A stretch of DNA of 64,000 bases from Arcobacter siniprincipis. GTDB lineage: Bacteria; Campylobacterota; Campylobacteria; Campylobacterales; Arcobacteraceae. The notes beneath the pieces were generated by a model. The model worked only from the letters and a program-made list of their open reading frames with translations, did no database searches and was not told the origin of the DNA. Positions 53,575 to 62,699 of this stretch are shown in pieces (the stretch's first letter is position 1; each line of letters opens with the position of its first letter). The translations under genes were made by a program, and so were the position numbers. The stretch is taken from NCBI RefSeq assembly GCF_048571125.1, contig NZ_CP182343.1, forward strand, positions 1,178,001 through 1,242,000, given 5' to 3'.

Positions 53575-53970
53575 TTGAAAAATAAATTCAACCAAATATC
53601 ATCCTTCTTAGCATTTATAATATGGGGGAGTTGGGCTTATTTTATTAATATGGATAGTGATAATGCACTTATATCTGCTTTAATTCAAGGCCTTTATAGT
53701 GCTTTGATGTCTCTATCAATAATATGTTTTGTTGATTATTTTTATACTCTATTGCCAAAGAAAAGTATATATTTTATTTTACCTTCAATTTTAACTATTA
53801 TGATAACTACAGTTCTAATTATTATTATTCATTTTGTAATTAATACATATGATATATTAAATACAATTACCCCTCCAATTATTATTGCATTTTTATTTTC
53901 ATTATATACAACACTAAAAATTAAAAAAGGAACAATACAATGTCTGATAACCAATCAAGAAGACCTTTAA
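53575..53970 (+). CDS. Small four-helix membrane protein of the ynbAB-like cluster
   Basis: A 131-residue protein with four predicted membrane helices (about 8-25, 29-52, 62-88 and 93-113), starting at TTG with AAAGGA six bases upstream. I do not recognise a family. It overlaps the CDP-alcohol phosphotransferase gene by 31 bases, so the two are translated together and it is probably an accessory of the lipid-head-group system. Confidence 0.6.
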   Translation: MKNKFNQISSFLAFIIWGSWAYFINMDSDNALISALIQGLYSALMSLSIICFVDYFYTLLPKKSIYFILPSILTIMITTVLIIIIHFVINTYDILNTITPPIIIAFLFSLYTTLKIKKGTIQCLITNQEDL

Positions 53971-54581
53971 AGATTAGAGGTAATATTTGGTCAAAAAGTA
54001 TTGCAAGTTATTTAAGTAAGCAATCAATTACACCAAATCAAATATCAATATTTAGCATATTTTTTGCAATCTTATCCTCAATATGTATTGTACTTATCTT
54101 TAGTAATATATGGCTATATTCGATTTTAGCTGCACTATTTATTCAGATGAGACTTTTATGTAACTTATTTGATGGGATGGTTGCTCTTGAAGGTGGTAAA
54201 AGTACAAAATCAGGAGAGTTATATAATGATATCCCAGATAGAGTATCTGATAGTATTTTATTTATTGCTTTAGGGTATTTTACTTCATATATAGAAATAG
54301 GATACTTGGCTGCACTTTTTGCAATGATGACAGCTTATATAAGAGTTTTAGGTAGTAGTATGGGTGCTGGTGCAATTTTTAAAGGTCCAATGGCAAAACA
54401 ACATAGAATGGCTTTATTAACTATTGCTCTTATTTTAACACCACTTGAATCTATTTTTATGGGGCAAAATTATATTATATTATCTATTTCATTGTTTATT
54501 ATTACAATTGGATCATTTTTTACAGTTCTAAATAGAACATACACTATATATAAAATATTAGAGGATGGAAATGATGTTTAA
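53940..54581 (+). CDS. ynbA: CDP-alcohol phosphatidyltransferase (YnbA-like)
   Basis: A 213-residue membrane enzyme of the CDP-alcohol phosphotransferase family, which swaps CMP for an alcohol on a CDP-linked lipid. The motif reads N75-x2-D78-G79-x2-A82-L83-x8-G92-x3-N96-x3-D100. Two of the four usual aspartates (positions 1 and 3) are Asn, as I recall for E. coli YnbA, and the usual Arg is Leu83. This points to a special substrate or metal use, and not to a normal PgsA/PssA. The ynbB-type gene follows and overlaps it, matching the ynbAB gene order. Confidence 0.8.
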   Translation: MSDNQSRRPLKIRGNIWSKSIASYLSKQSITPNQISIFSIFFAILSSICIVLIFSNIWLYSILAALFIQMRLLCNLFDGMVALEGGKSTKSGELYNDIPDRVSDSILFIALGYFTSYIEIGYLAALFAMMTAYIRVLGSSMGAGAIFKGPMAKQHRMALLTIALILTPLESIFMGQNYIILSISLFIITIGSFFTVLNRTYTIYKILEDGNDV

Positions 54582-55506
54582 TATACCTCAAAACTCATTT
54601 AATGCTATGCTAATTATTGTAATAATACTTATTCTTTCAACGATCATTTATATGTTTAAACGTAATAAAGAAAAAGGAAAAGATTTCACAGAGTTAAAGT
54701 TACGTATACAATCATGGTGGTGGATGATAGGTATTGTTTTTATATCTTTAAGTATTAGTCAGAAAACAGCAATTTTCTTTTTTGCATTCTTATCGTTTTT
54801 AGCCTTAAAAGAGTTTGTATCAATTGTACCTATTAGACATGTTGACCGTAGAGCAATTTTTTGGGTATATCTTTCTATACCGTTGCAATACTATTGGGTA
54901 AGCATTGGATGGTATGGAATGTTTATAATATTTATACCTGTATATTTATTTTTATTTATACCAATTAGGCTTATACTTATTGGAGAAACAGATGGATTTA
55001 TTAAATCATCTAGCACTATACATTGGTCTGCTATGTTAACTGTGTTTAGTATAAGTCATATAGCCTATCTATTGGTATTACCTATACAAAATAATTTTGC
55101 CGGAGCAATTGGAACAGTATTGTTTTTACTTTTTATGACACAACTAAATGATGTATCACAATATGTGTTTGGTAAATTATTTGGAAAACATAAAATTATT
55201 CCAAAAATAAGTCCAAATAAAACATGGGAAGGTTTTATAGGAGGATTTGTTACGATTACTATCGTATCAGGATTTATTGCACCATTATTAACTCCGCTTA
55301 ATATGATTTATGGTTTTATTGCAGGTGTGATTATTTCAATTGGTGGATTTTTCGGTGATCTAATTATTTCAAGTGTAAAAAGAGATATAAAAATAAAAGA
55401 TACTGGAACATTAATACCGGGTCATGGTGGAATCTTAGATAGATTAGATAGTTTACTTTATACAGCACCGCTATTCTTTCACTTTTTATACTATGTACGG
55501 TATTAA
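54571..55506 (+). CDS. ynbB: CDP-diglyceride synthase-like protein (YnbB-like)
   Basis: A membrane protein of about 311 residues with about eight helices, similar to CdsA/phosphatidate cytidylyltransferase. The family signature near the C-terminus is complete: SSVKRDIKIKDTGTLIPGHG, then GILDRLDS. FLSFLALKEFVSIV and ISPNKTWEGFIGGF also fit E. coli YnbB. It would make CDP-activated lipid for the adjacent YnbA-like enzyme. Three ATGs (54565, 54571, 54574) are possible; GAGG at 54561-54564 is too close to the first, so 54571 or 54574 is likelier. It overlaps ynbA by 11 bases. Confidence 0.85.
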   Translation: MMFNIPQNSFNAMLIIVIILILSTIIYMFKRNKEKGKDFTELKLRIQSWWWMIGIVFISLSISQKTAIFFFAFLSFLALKEFVSIVPIRHVDRRAIFWVYLSIPLQYYWVSIGWYGMFIIFIPVYLFLFIPIRLILIGETDGFIKSSSTIHWSAMLTVFSISHIAYLLVLPIQNNFAGAIGTVLFLLFMTQLNDVSQYVFGKLFGKHKIIPKISPNKTWEGFIGGFVTITIVSGFIAPLLTPLNMIYGFIAGVIISIGGFFGDLIISSVKRDIKIKDTGTLIPGHGGILDRLDSLLYTAPLFFHFLYYVRY

Positions 55507-55508
55507 CT

Positions 55509-56132
55509 ATGAAAAGATTAATTAAAATACTATTTTTTGCTTTTATAATAAAACCAATAGTATTTATTATCTTAGGATTAAATATTAAAGATAGAAAAAA
55601 GCTTCCTGTCAAAGGTGCAACAGTTATTGCCCCAAACCATAATAGTCATTTAGATACAATGGTTGTAATGAGTTTATATCCATTATCAATAATTCATAAA
55701 ATTAGACCCGTTGCTGCAGCTGACTATTTTATGAAAAATAAAATTATAGCTTGGATCTCAACATACTGTATAGGTATTATACCATTAGATAGAAGTGGTT
55801 CTTCTTCTCAAGAAGAGTTATTTAAACCTTGTCATGAAGCTTTAGATAAAAAGGACATTCTTATCTTATTTCCAGAAGGAAGCCGAGGGAAACCAGAACA
55901 AATGACTAGATTAAAAAAAGGACTTTTTTATCTATTAAAGGATAGTAAAGATACTTCTGTAACTCCTCTATATATGAAAGGGCTAGGTAATTCATTACCT
56001 AAAGGTGAAGCTTTGTTTGTACCATTTACATGTGATGTGATTGTTGGTGATCCAATAACAATTTTAGAAAGCTCAAAGCAATTAAATAATGAATTGAATG
56101 AATTTTTTAATCAAAGCAGTGATAGTGTATAA
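55509..56132 (+). CDS. 1-acyl-glycerol-3-phosphate acyltransferase (PlsC-like)
   Basis: A 207-residue membrane-bound acyltransferase with the HX4D catalytic motif His44 to Asp49 (NHNSHLDTM) and the glycerophosphate-binding block LFPEGSRGKPEQ near residues 117-128. An N-terminal helix (about 5-24) anchors it. It would acylate lysophosphatidate or a related lipid. It starts two bases after the cytidylyltransferase gene, completing a possible acyltransferase, CDP-lipid and head-group sequence. Whether it is a second PlsC or a special enzyme cannot be read here. Confidence 0.87.
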   Translation: MKRLIKILFFAFIIKPIVFIILGLNIKDRKKLPVKGATVIAPNHNSHLDTMVVMSLYPLSIIHKIRPVAAADYFMKNKIIAWISTYCIGIIPLDRSGSSSQEELFKPCHEALDKKDILILFPEGSRGKPEQMTRLKKGLFYLLKDSKDTSVTPLYMKGLGNSLPKGEALFVPFTCDVIVGDPITILESSKQLNNELNEFFNQSSDSV

Positions 56133-56266
56133 CAAGATATTAAGTTAACGACGCTAAATTGCGGTTTATTTAAATTTTATAAAATAATAAACTTATAGTT
56201 TTCTTTAAGTTAAAGTGGAAATATCGCTTTGTAACTTAATTCAAAGGTTAACTATAAGGAAAATAT

Positions 56267-56821
56267 GTGCCAATTCCACAAAATAAAGATGAACTACTAA
56301 ATGCAATAAAAGATAGTTTTAGTAAGTTACATAAAGACTATGAAAACATTCCTAATGACTTAACAAGAATAGATAAAGTAGAAGGTAATGTAAAAAATAC
56401 CCAAATTAGTGTATGTGATACATTATCTTATTTAATTGGATGGAGTCAATTAGTTTTAAAATGGTATGATAAAAAATCAAAAAATGAACAAATTGATTTT
56501 CCTGAAACAAATTATAAATGGAATGAACTAGGAAAGTTAGCACAAAAATTTTATGCAGATTATGTAAACTGGTCTTTTCAAGATTTACTAAATGAACATA
56601 AAAAAGTCAACAATGACATTTTGAACTTAATAGACTCATTGAGTAATGATGAATTATATCAAGTAAACTGGTATAAACAATATACTCTAGGAAGGATGAT
56701 TCAATTCAATACATCCTCTCCAAATCAAAATGTACGAAAAAAAATTAGAAATTTTAAAACTTCAAGTTATTTTAAGATGACGATTCTCCTCGGAACTGCT
56801 AATAAAGGGTTTCTTAAATAA
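56267..56821 (+). CDS. ClbS/DfsB-family four-helix bundle protein
   Basis: A 184-residue protein from a GTG start with AAGGA six bases upstream. PIPQNKDELLNAIKDSFSKL, CDTLSYLIGWSQLVLKWY and KQYTLGRMIQFNTSSPNQNV match the ClbS/DfsB (DUF1706) family. ClbS protects E. coli from its own colibactin; most other members have unknown roles. An ATG two bases earlier is in a different frame and stops within 12 codons. It is monocistronic, ends at a terminator and converges with torA. Confidence 0.85.
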   Translation: MPIPQNKDELLNAIKDSFSKLHKDYENIPNDLTRIDKVEGNVKNTQISVCDTLSYLIGWSQLVLKWYDKKSKNEQIDFPETNYKWNELGKLAQKFYADYVNWSFQDLLNEHKKVNNDILNLIDSLSNDELYQVNWYKQYTLGRMIQFNTSSPNQNVRKKIRNFKTSSYFKMTILLGTANKGFLK

Positions 56822-56832
56822 TGAAACCCTTT
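56804..56832. terminator. Terminator between the ClbS-like and torA genes
   Basis: AAAGGGTTTC (56804-56813) and GAAACCCTTT (56823-56832) form a 10-bp stem with a nine-base loop. The hairpin spans the stop codon of the ClbS-like gene and ends 12 bases before the torA stop on the other strand, so it can serve both transcripts. Confidence 0.75.
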
Positions 56833-56843
56833 AAGTATAATTA

Positions 56844-59312
56844 TTAACCTTGAATAATTTTTGGTTTAGTAAAAGCATTAATTGGTTTTAATACACCTTT
56901 AAATACTTCTATTTGAACTAAAGCAGTATGTGCAATATTACTTTGAGCTAATTTTGACGTACCTTTATCAATAGTAAGGATATTTACATTACCATGTTGA
57001 CATAGTGATTTTTCACCTGGAATTTCAGGAGAATACCAAGCACCTTCACACATGATAACTACATCATTAATTACTTCTTCTGTAATATGAGCTGCAGCTA
57101 AGATTTCACCTCTATCGTTGAATACTCTTAAAATATCACCATCTTTAATAGCTCTTTTTTTAGCTTCTTTAGCATTCATTAGGATTGGCTCTCTTCCAGA
57201 TTTCTCATATAGACCTCTAAGATAACTATTATTCATTTGAGAATGAAGTCTATATTTAGAGTGAGGAGAAACTAAATGTAATGGATATTTCTTAGTAACT
57301 TCTTTATTTCCTAGCCACTCTTTTGGCTGAATCCATGAAGGGTATCCTTTACAATCGTCATAACCAAATTTAGCAACTACTGGAGAATAAATCTCAATCT
57401 TACCAGATGGTGTTCCTAATTTATGTTTATAAGGATTTTTTCTAAACTCTGTATATCTAGTATAGTTCAATGTTTTTTCATCATCTTTAGGGAATTGAAC
57501 ATAACCTTTTTCCCAGAATTCATCAAATGATGGCATAGATATACCCATAGCTTTACCTTTTGAAGCTGCATCTGCATAGATAGATTTAACCCAATCTAAC
57601 TCAGTTTTCTCTTCTGTAAATACTTCTTCATATCCCCATCTTTTACATAACTCTCTACAAATCCAGAAGTCACTTTGACTTTCACCTGCTGGTACTACTT
57701 CTGCTTTTCTAGCTAAAATAAATTCTTTTGTACTACCAGTTTGGTCAATATCAATTCTTTCAAGCTCTAAAGCTACGGGAAATACAATATCTGACATTTT
57801 TGCAGTAGAAGTCCAAAATGGTTCAGCAGTAATAACTGTATCTACTTTTTTCCATTGTTCAATCATATTATTTACATCTTGATGTCTTGTTAATGGAGAT
57901 CCAGATGCATTATACATTAATCTGATATGTGGTAATTTAATTTTCTTACCATTTTGGTCAATTATTTTTCCTGGGTTTGCTAAAGCTTCAATTGATCTTG
58001 AAGATGGAATAACATGGTCTTGATTTTTTAACCAAGGTGCATTAGGATACTTCTTATTATATTTTTCTGGTATTGATTGCGAAATACCAGAAATAGTTGG
58101 AGTCACTTTATCAGCAGCACCAGACGAATTGTAAGCTAATGAAAACTCAATTCCTCCACCAGGTAGTCCCATATGTCCTAACATTGCAGATAGAACTGTA
58201 CACATCCAATGGTTTTGTTCACCATGATCTTGTCTTTGAAGTGCTCTACCACAAAGAATAATTGATCTCTCTTTTGCTAAAGTTTCAGCAAATTGAGCAA
58301 TTTGTTTAGACGGTACACCTGTGATTTCCTCTGCCCAGTTAATATCTTTTACTTGCCCATCAATTTCACCCATAAAATATTTTTTGAATTTATTAAATCC
58401 AACAGTATATTTCTTAATAAAATTTGCATCATAAAGTTTTTTAGTATATAAATGATGAATCATTCCTAGCATTAACGCAGGATCCGTTCCAGGTTTAACT
58501 GCAATATGTTTTGAACCTAAATATCTAGCTGTATCATTAACTCTTGGATCTACAGTAAATGCTTTGATTTTTCCAGCAACTACTGCTTTTTGTAATTTTG
58601 CAAATTCTTCATAACATCTATGTAGTGGAATAGACCAAGTAATTTGGTTAGTTAAAATAGGATCACATCCCCATATAACAACACTTTTTGCATTTTCAAT
58701 AATAGCTTTCCATTTTGTTGGTGTATCATAAACAGAAGAACCACCTAAAACGTGAGGCATAATTACAAGCCCCGCACCAGTTGAGTAATCTCCAGATTCA
58801 GTAACAAACCCACCAAGAACTCTCATCATTCTTCTAGATACTGTTCTTCCCCAACTTACACGTCCAGAACCACCCCACCAGTAACACTCACCGTAGATAC
58901 TCTCTGGTCCAAATTTATCAAAAGTTGTTCTCATTTGTTTTGCAGCTAAGTCTAATGCCGTATCCCAAGAAACTCTAACAAATTCTTCTTTTCCTCTTAA
59001 CTCAGGTTTTGAAGGTCCTTTTGCTTCTAAAAATGATTTTCTAACCATTGGATATTCTACTCTTGTATTATTTTGCATCATATCAGCAGTAGCTCTAATC
59101 ATTGGTGTTGGAAAATAATCTTTTTCAAAAGCTTTTGTTTCTGTTACTTCACCACTTTTAATTGTTGCATTAAACATACCAAATCTGTTTGCAGAAAAAG
59201 CAGTTCTTTTCTCAAAGTTTGTCATATCTGCCCAACCATCAAGACCTGATGCTTTTATTGTAGTTGCAGCACTAACTGCAGCTCCTAATTTTATAAATCC
59301 TCTACGTTTCAT
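56844..59312 (-). CDS. torA: Periplasmic TMAO/S-oxide-type molybdopterin reductase
   Basis: An 822-residue molybdenum enzyme with a twin-arginine signal (RRGFIK, residues 3-8). Close to E. coli TorA: GGFVTESGDYSTGAGLVIMP, where Ser177 would be the molybdenum ligand, and NVNILTIDKGTSKLAQSN near the C-terminus. It reduces TMAO or S-oxides such as DMSO in anaerobic respiration; the exact preference needs assay. I choose ATG 59312 (GGAG upstream), not a longer frame overlapping the cytochrome gene. It lies downstream of its cytochrome, as in Campylobacter Cj0264c/Cj0265c. Confidence 0.88.
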   Translation of the reverse strand: MKRRGFIKLGAAVSAATTIKASGLDGWADMTNFEKRTAFSANRFGMFNATIKSGEVTETKAFEKDYFPTPMIRATADMMQNNTRVEYPMVRKSFLEAKGPSKPELRGKEEFVRVSWDTALDLAAKQMRTTFDKFGPESIYGECYWWGGSGRVSWGRTVSRRMMRVLGGFVTESGDYSTGAGLVIMPHVLGGSSVYDTPTKWKAIIENAKSVVIWGCDPILTNQITWSIPLHRCYEEFAKLQKAVVAGKIKAFTVDPRVNDTARYLGSKHIAVKPGTDPALMLGMIHHLYTKKLYDANFIKKYTVGFNKFKKYFMGEIDGQVKDINWAEEITGVPSKQIAQFAETLAKERSIILCGRALQRQDHGEQNHWMCTVLSAMLGHMGLPGGGIEFSLAYNSSGAADKVTPTISGISQSIPEKYNKKYPNAPWLKNQDHVIPSSRSIEALANPGKIIDQNGKKIKLPHIRLMYNASGSPLTRHQDVNNMIEQWKKVDTVITAEPFWTSTAKMSDIVFPVALELERIDIDQTGSTKEFILARKAEVVPAGESQSDFWICRELCKRWGYEEVFTEEKTELDWVKSIYADAASKGKAMGISMPSFDEFWEKGYVQFPKDDEKTLNYTRYTEFRKNPYKHKLGTPSGKIEIYSPVVAKFGYDDCKGYPSWIQPKEWLGNKEVTKKYPLHLVSPHSKYRLHSQMNNSYLRGLYEKSGREPILMNAKEAKKRAIKDGDILRVFNDRGEILAAAHITEEVINDVVIMCEGAWYSPEIPGEKSLCQHGNVNILTIDKGTSKLAQSNIAHTALVQIEVFKGVLKPINAFTKPKIIQG

Positions 59313-59322
59313 AATTTCTCCT

Positions 59323-59910
59323 TTATTTTGCGTCTGAAGCATTTTGTTGTAAATATTTAATTATTAAATTTTTTGTTGGAGCATCAAGTGCCACTTGCTC
59401 CATCATACTTTCAATTTGTTGTGGCCACTGATTAACTGTGTAAGCGGTAGAAGCTGGTAAGTGATGACACATTGAACAAGTTCTTTCATATGTCTTTTTT
59501 GCATTTAAATATAGTTTTGCTGGTTCTTTAGCAATTTGTTTAGAATCAATTTTAAATTCACCTTCTACTTCATGCCAAATTTCTCCATAATCATCTTCAT
59601 ATTTTTTAACTATGTTAAAAGCTTTGTTTGCAATATCTTCTTCTTTGAACTCTACATAAAGTTCACCTCTTTTCATATCTCTTACTACCATTTGAGGATA
59701 GTTTTCTAGTCTAAAACCTTTTACTTTGATTGTTGTTTTATCTTTTGAAGTTTTGACAACATCAACTGGAGTTAATATTTGAATATATCCAATATTCTTT
59801 CCACCTTGAGTTAAATTAGTTTTCTCTTTTAAAATTGTGTCATTTGCAAAAGAAAAACTAATTGCTGATGATAGTAATAAAGATAATCCAATCTTTTTTA
59901 CATTTGCCAT
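59323..59910 (-). CDS. Monohaem c-type cytochrome, electron donor of TorA
   Basis: A 195-residue exported cytochrome. After a signal peptide (about 1-22) comes a strand-rich domain, and the haem motif CSMCH (Cys145, Cys148, His149) is in a C-terminal domain related to the TorC end. The layout (one haem, not five) resembles Campylobacter Cj0265c. It should pass electrons to the reductase. Its ribosome binding site is a perfect AGGAGG (59918-59923), eight bases from the ATG, the best in this window. It is the first gene of the torA operon; the stop lies ten bases from the torA start. Confidence 0.85.
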   Translation of the reverse strand: MANVKKIGLSLLLSSAISFSFANDTILKEKTNLTQGGKNIGYIQILTPVDVVKTSKDKTTIKVKGFRLENYPQMVVRDMKRGELYVEFKEEDIANKAFNIVKKYEDDYGEIWHEVEGEFKIDSKQIAKEPAKLYLNAKKTYERTCSMCHHLPASTAYTVNQWPQQIESMMEQVALDAPTKNLIIKYLQQNASDAK

Positions 59911-60007
59911 TTTTGAGCCTCCTGTAGCTTCTTTTTTTGTTTCTCTATAGGAATTTTATGGCAAGACTATAAATAAAGTATAATCTTTTTATTTTTTTGA
60001 AGTTTTT

Positions 60008-60697
60008 CTATTTTAATGTAAGTTTATATCCAATACCTTGGATATTTTGAATAAGTTCTGGGTAGATTTTTTTACGTAGTTTATTTATAAACATTCTTAT
60101 TGCATCGGGTGTTGCACCACTTTCCATCCAGACATAGTTTTCTATTAATGAAAAAGGAACAGAGTGTTCTTGATGCTTTAATAAAAGAGTTAAAAGTCGT
60201 TGTTCTTTTTTCGTTAAAGGTATTATTTCATTATTTAATACTAACTCTTTTGTGTCCAAATTATATTTGTAGCCATTTGATAAATCAAAAAGAGTAAACT
60301 CTTCTTTAAAAGAGTTCATTGAAAGCAGCATGGACACCAAAAGTTGTTTTTTATCGAATGGTTTTTTTAAAACACTTCTACTTTTTACTTCTATTGCTTC
60401 AAGCATATTTTCATCTGTATCATAAGCAGTTAAAAAGATAATAGGAATATAAGGATCAAACTTTCTTATTTCATGACTCATTCTAAGACCTGTCATTTTT
60501 GCCATATGAATATCTGAAATAATCAAATCTATATTGTTTGATTGAAATAATTCAACTCCTTCTATCCCATTATTAGCTGTAAAAATTTCATTTACGTGCT
60601 CTTCAATCGATTCAACCATAATCTCAAGAAGATTTGCTTCATCTTCTACTATTAAAATATTTTTGTTTTTTAGAAGTTCTTCTATTTTTTCATACAT
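60008..60697 (-). CDS. OmpR-type response regulator upstream of the torA operon
   Basis: A 229-residue regulator with receiver residues Asp19 (VEDEANLL), phospho-acceptor Asp62 (IISDIHMAKM), Thr90 and Lys112 (VLKKPF), and a C-terminal winged helix (about 135-228; LTKKEQRLLTLLLKHQEHSV and NIQGIGYKL). It overlaps its kinase gene by eight bases. The torA cytochrome gene begins 97 bases downstream on the same strand, so this pair is the natural candidate to control TMAO respiration, by analogy with TorR; binding sites are not identified. Confidence 0.87.
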   Translation of the reverse strand: MYEKIEELLKNKNILIVEDEANLLEIMVESIEEHVNEIFTANNGIEGVELFQSNNIDLIISDIHMAKMTGLRMSHEIRKFDPYIPIIFLTAYDTDENMLEAIEVKSRSVLKKPFDKKQLLVSMLLSMNSFKEEFTLFDLSNGYKYNLDTKELVLNNEIIPLTKKEQRLLTLLLKHQEHSVPFSLIENYVWMESGATPDAIRMFINKLRKKIYPELIQNIQGIGYKLTLK

Positions 60698-62699
60698 TAG
60701 ATTCTCCTAATTCAATTATAAACCTAGTAGGATTTGAACTACTATCTAAAATAAACTTTCCATTCATTTTTCTTTCTATTAATAGTTTACAAAGATGAAG
60801 ACCTGTTCCTGTTCCTTGTTCACCTTTTGTTGTAAAAAATGGTTGAAAAATCTTTTCTTGGTTATCTTTTGAGATTCCTTTACCATTGTCCTCAACAATT
60901 ATAAAAAAAGAATCTTCTTTTTTGTATAGATTTATTTTTATGCTTGCATCAAAAAGAGGATTATCTTTTAATATTTTTGAGAGTTCATCTTTTGCATTAC
61001 TTATTAGATTTATAAGTACTTGTTTTAAATATGAAGGGTAACTTTTGCAAGAATAATTGTTTTTTTCATCATAAGTAAACTCTAATTCTATGCCATTCAT
61101 TGTCATTTGAGGAGAACTTATTAGAATTATTTCATTTATTATATTTACTAAATCAAAATTGCCTTTTCCAAAATTTTCTTTGTAAAAATTTCTAAAAGCA
61201 TTTATTGTTTCATTCATGAGCTCAATATTAGCTCGTGACCTATTTAAGTAATTATTTGCTTTTTCAAAGTTTTGTTTTTCAATCATCTCTTCTGCATTGC
61301 TAATTAACATCAAAAGAGTACTAAGAGGTTGCCTCCATTGATGAGATATAGCACTTACCATTTCACCTAATGCAGCCATCTTACTATTTTGAATTAGGAT
61401 TTGTTCATGTTCTATCTCTTTTTTTTCCAGCTCTTTTTCATGGCTTACATCATTTATTGTTACAATTATACCCTCTAGTTCTTTTTGATAATTATTAAGA
61501 AGTGGAGTTATTTGAACTCTAAATATTTTTCCATTCTTTTTTAGAGTATGTGATTTCATTTTAAAAAGATTGCTTTTTATATCCTCAAAACAAGATATTT
61601 GATTTTCATTACAATTTATATGATTAACAATAGAATTTAATGGTTTTCCATAAAGGGTTTTACTTTTTAAAGCAAATGTTTTTTCAAATACTTTATTTAT
61701 AAATATTATATTTCCATTTTTATCTGTTAATAAAACACCCCAAGTTGGACTTTTTGCAAAATGTCCTAAAAGTTTATGTTTTTCATAAAGCTCTCTTTGT
61801 GTTTTAGATAAAAAGAATATTGTTCCTAAACCTAAGGCAAATAGAAATAAAGAAGAAAGAAGATTCATAAAAAGTTGATGATCTAAATTTTTATAAATTT
61901 CATTCTCATCTAAAGCAGATACAAATAACCAATCACTATTTTCCAAAGTCTCATATGTAAAAAGATAAGATTTATCATCTAAGGTAAAACTCTTATCACC
62001 TTCTTTCTTTTTAGAAAGTGTATATAGAAAACTTGTTAATTCTTCATTTGAAAAATCAATTCCTAATCTATTTGACTGGGCAATTACTTTAGCATTTTTC
62101 GTCATTAAAAAAGCAAAACTTTTTTCTAAATGAAAGAGTTTTGCCAGTTCTTCTTTAACTGATTCAAGTTCTAAATCACTTGCCATAACTGCAATAAGTT
62201 TATCATTTTCATAAATAGGCGAAACTATACTTATATATTTCTTTCCTTCAAAACCAGGTGAACCTTCATATGGTTTTGTGATAGTTGTCTTACCTTTTCT
62301 CCTTGCTTCAATATACCAAGGTCTTTGTGTAGCAATATAGTCTTTTGAATAAAACCAATCAGGTCGTCCTGAAATAGTAAAGTTATCAGGATATGCAATA
62401 TATACGCTAGTAAATCCATTACCAGAATTCATTGCATTTGTAAGTAGCTCTTTTATACTAGCAAAATCTTTTTCTCTATCTTTTTTTGTTAGATTTCTAC
62501 CCATAGTTTCGACTATGCGCTTTAAAGCAGATAGCCTTTCATCAAATTTCTCTTTATAAGCATGAACTAATTTGATTTGGTTTTCTCTAGTATTTGTTAG
62601 TAGATATGATTTATTTTCAGAATAGGTAGAGTAAATTATAAATATATATAATAGAAAAAATATTATTGAAATTAGAATAAAGAATCTGTTTCGTTTCAC
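60690..62699 (-). CDS. dCache-type sensor histidine kinase upstream of torA
   Basis: A 669-residue kinase from a GTG start with AAAAGGA upstream. Membrane helices at about 5-24 and 275-297 enclose a double-Cache sensor (about 30-270), with RPWYIEARRKGKTTITKPYE marking the ligand pocket. A PAS domain (about 310-420; GVLLTDKNGNIIFINKVFEK) and the core with His453 in SHQWRQPL, NLISNAKDEL and GTGTGLHL follow. Cache sensors bind amines, amino acids or organic acids, so TMAO or a related amine is possible given the neighbouring genes. That is inference. It is unlike E. coli TorS, which has HAMP and extra phosphotransfer domains. Confidence 0.87.
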   Translation of the reverse strand: MKRNRFFILISIIFFLLYIFIIYSTYSENKSYLLTNTRENQIKLVHAYKEKFDERLSALKRIVETMGRNLTKKDREKDFASIKELLTNAMNSGNGFTSVYIAYPDNFTISGRPDWFYSKDYIATQRPWYIEARRKGKTTITKPYEGSPGFEGKKYISIVSPIYENDKLIAVMASDLELESVKEELAKLFHLEKSFAFLMTKNAKVIAQSNRLGIDFSNEELTSFLYTLSKKKEGDKSFTLDDKSYLFTYETLENSDWLFVSALDENEIYKNLDHQLFMNLLSSLFLFALGLGTIFFLSKTQRELYEKHKLLGHFAKSPTWGVLLTDKNGNIIFINKVFEKTFALKSKTLYGKPLNSIVNHINCNENQISCFEDIKSNLFKMKSHTLKKNGKIFRVQITPLLNNYQKELEGIIVTINDVSHEKELEKKEIEHEQILIQNSKMAALGEMVSAISHQWRQPLSTLLMLISNAEEMIEKQNFEKANNYLNRSRANIELMNETINAFRNFYKENFGKGNFDLVNIINEIILISSPQMTMNGIELEFTYDEKNNYSCKSYPSYLKQVLINLISNAKDELSKILKDNPLFDASIKINLYKKEDSFFIIVEDNGKGISKDNQEKIFQPFFTTKGEQGTGTGLHLCKLLIERKMNGKFILDSSSNPTRFIIELGESNV

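Noticed and set aside
56265..56300. ATG two bases before the GTG start of the ClbS-like gene
   Set aside because: It is in another frame and stops after 11 codons; the GTG frame matches the family from its first residues.
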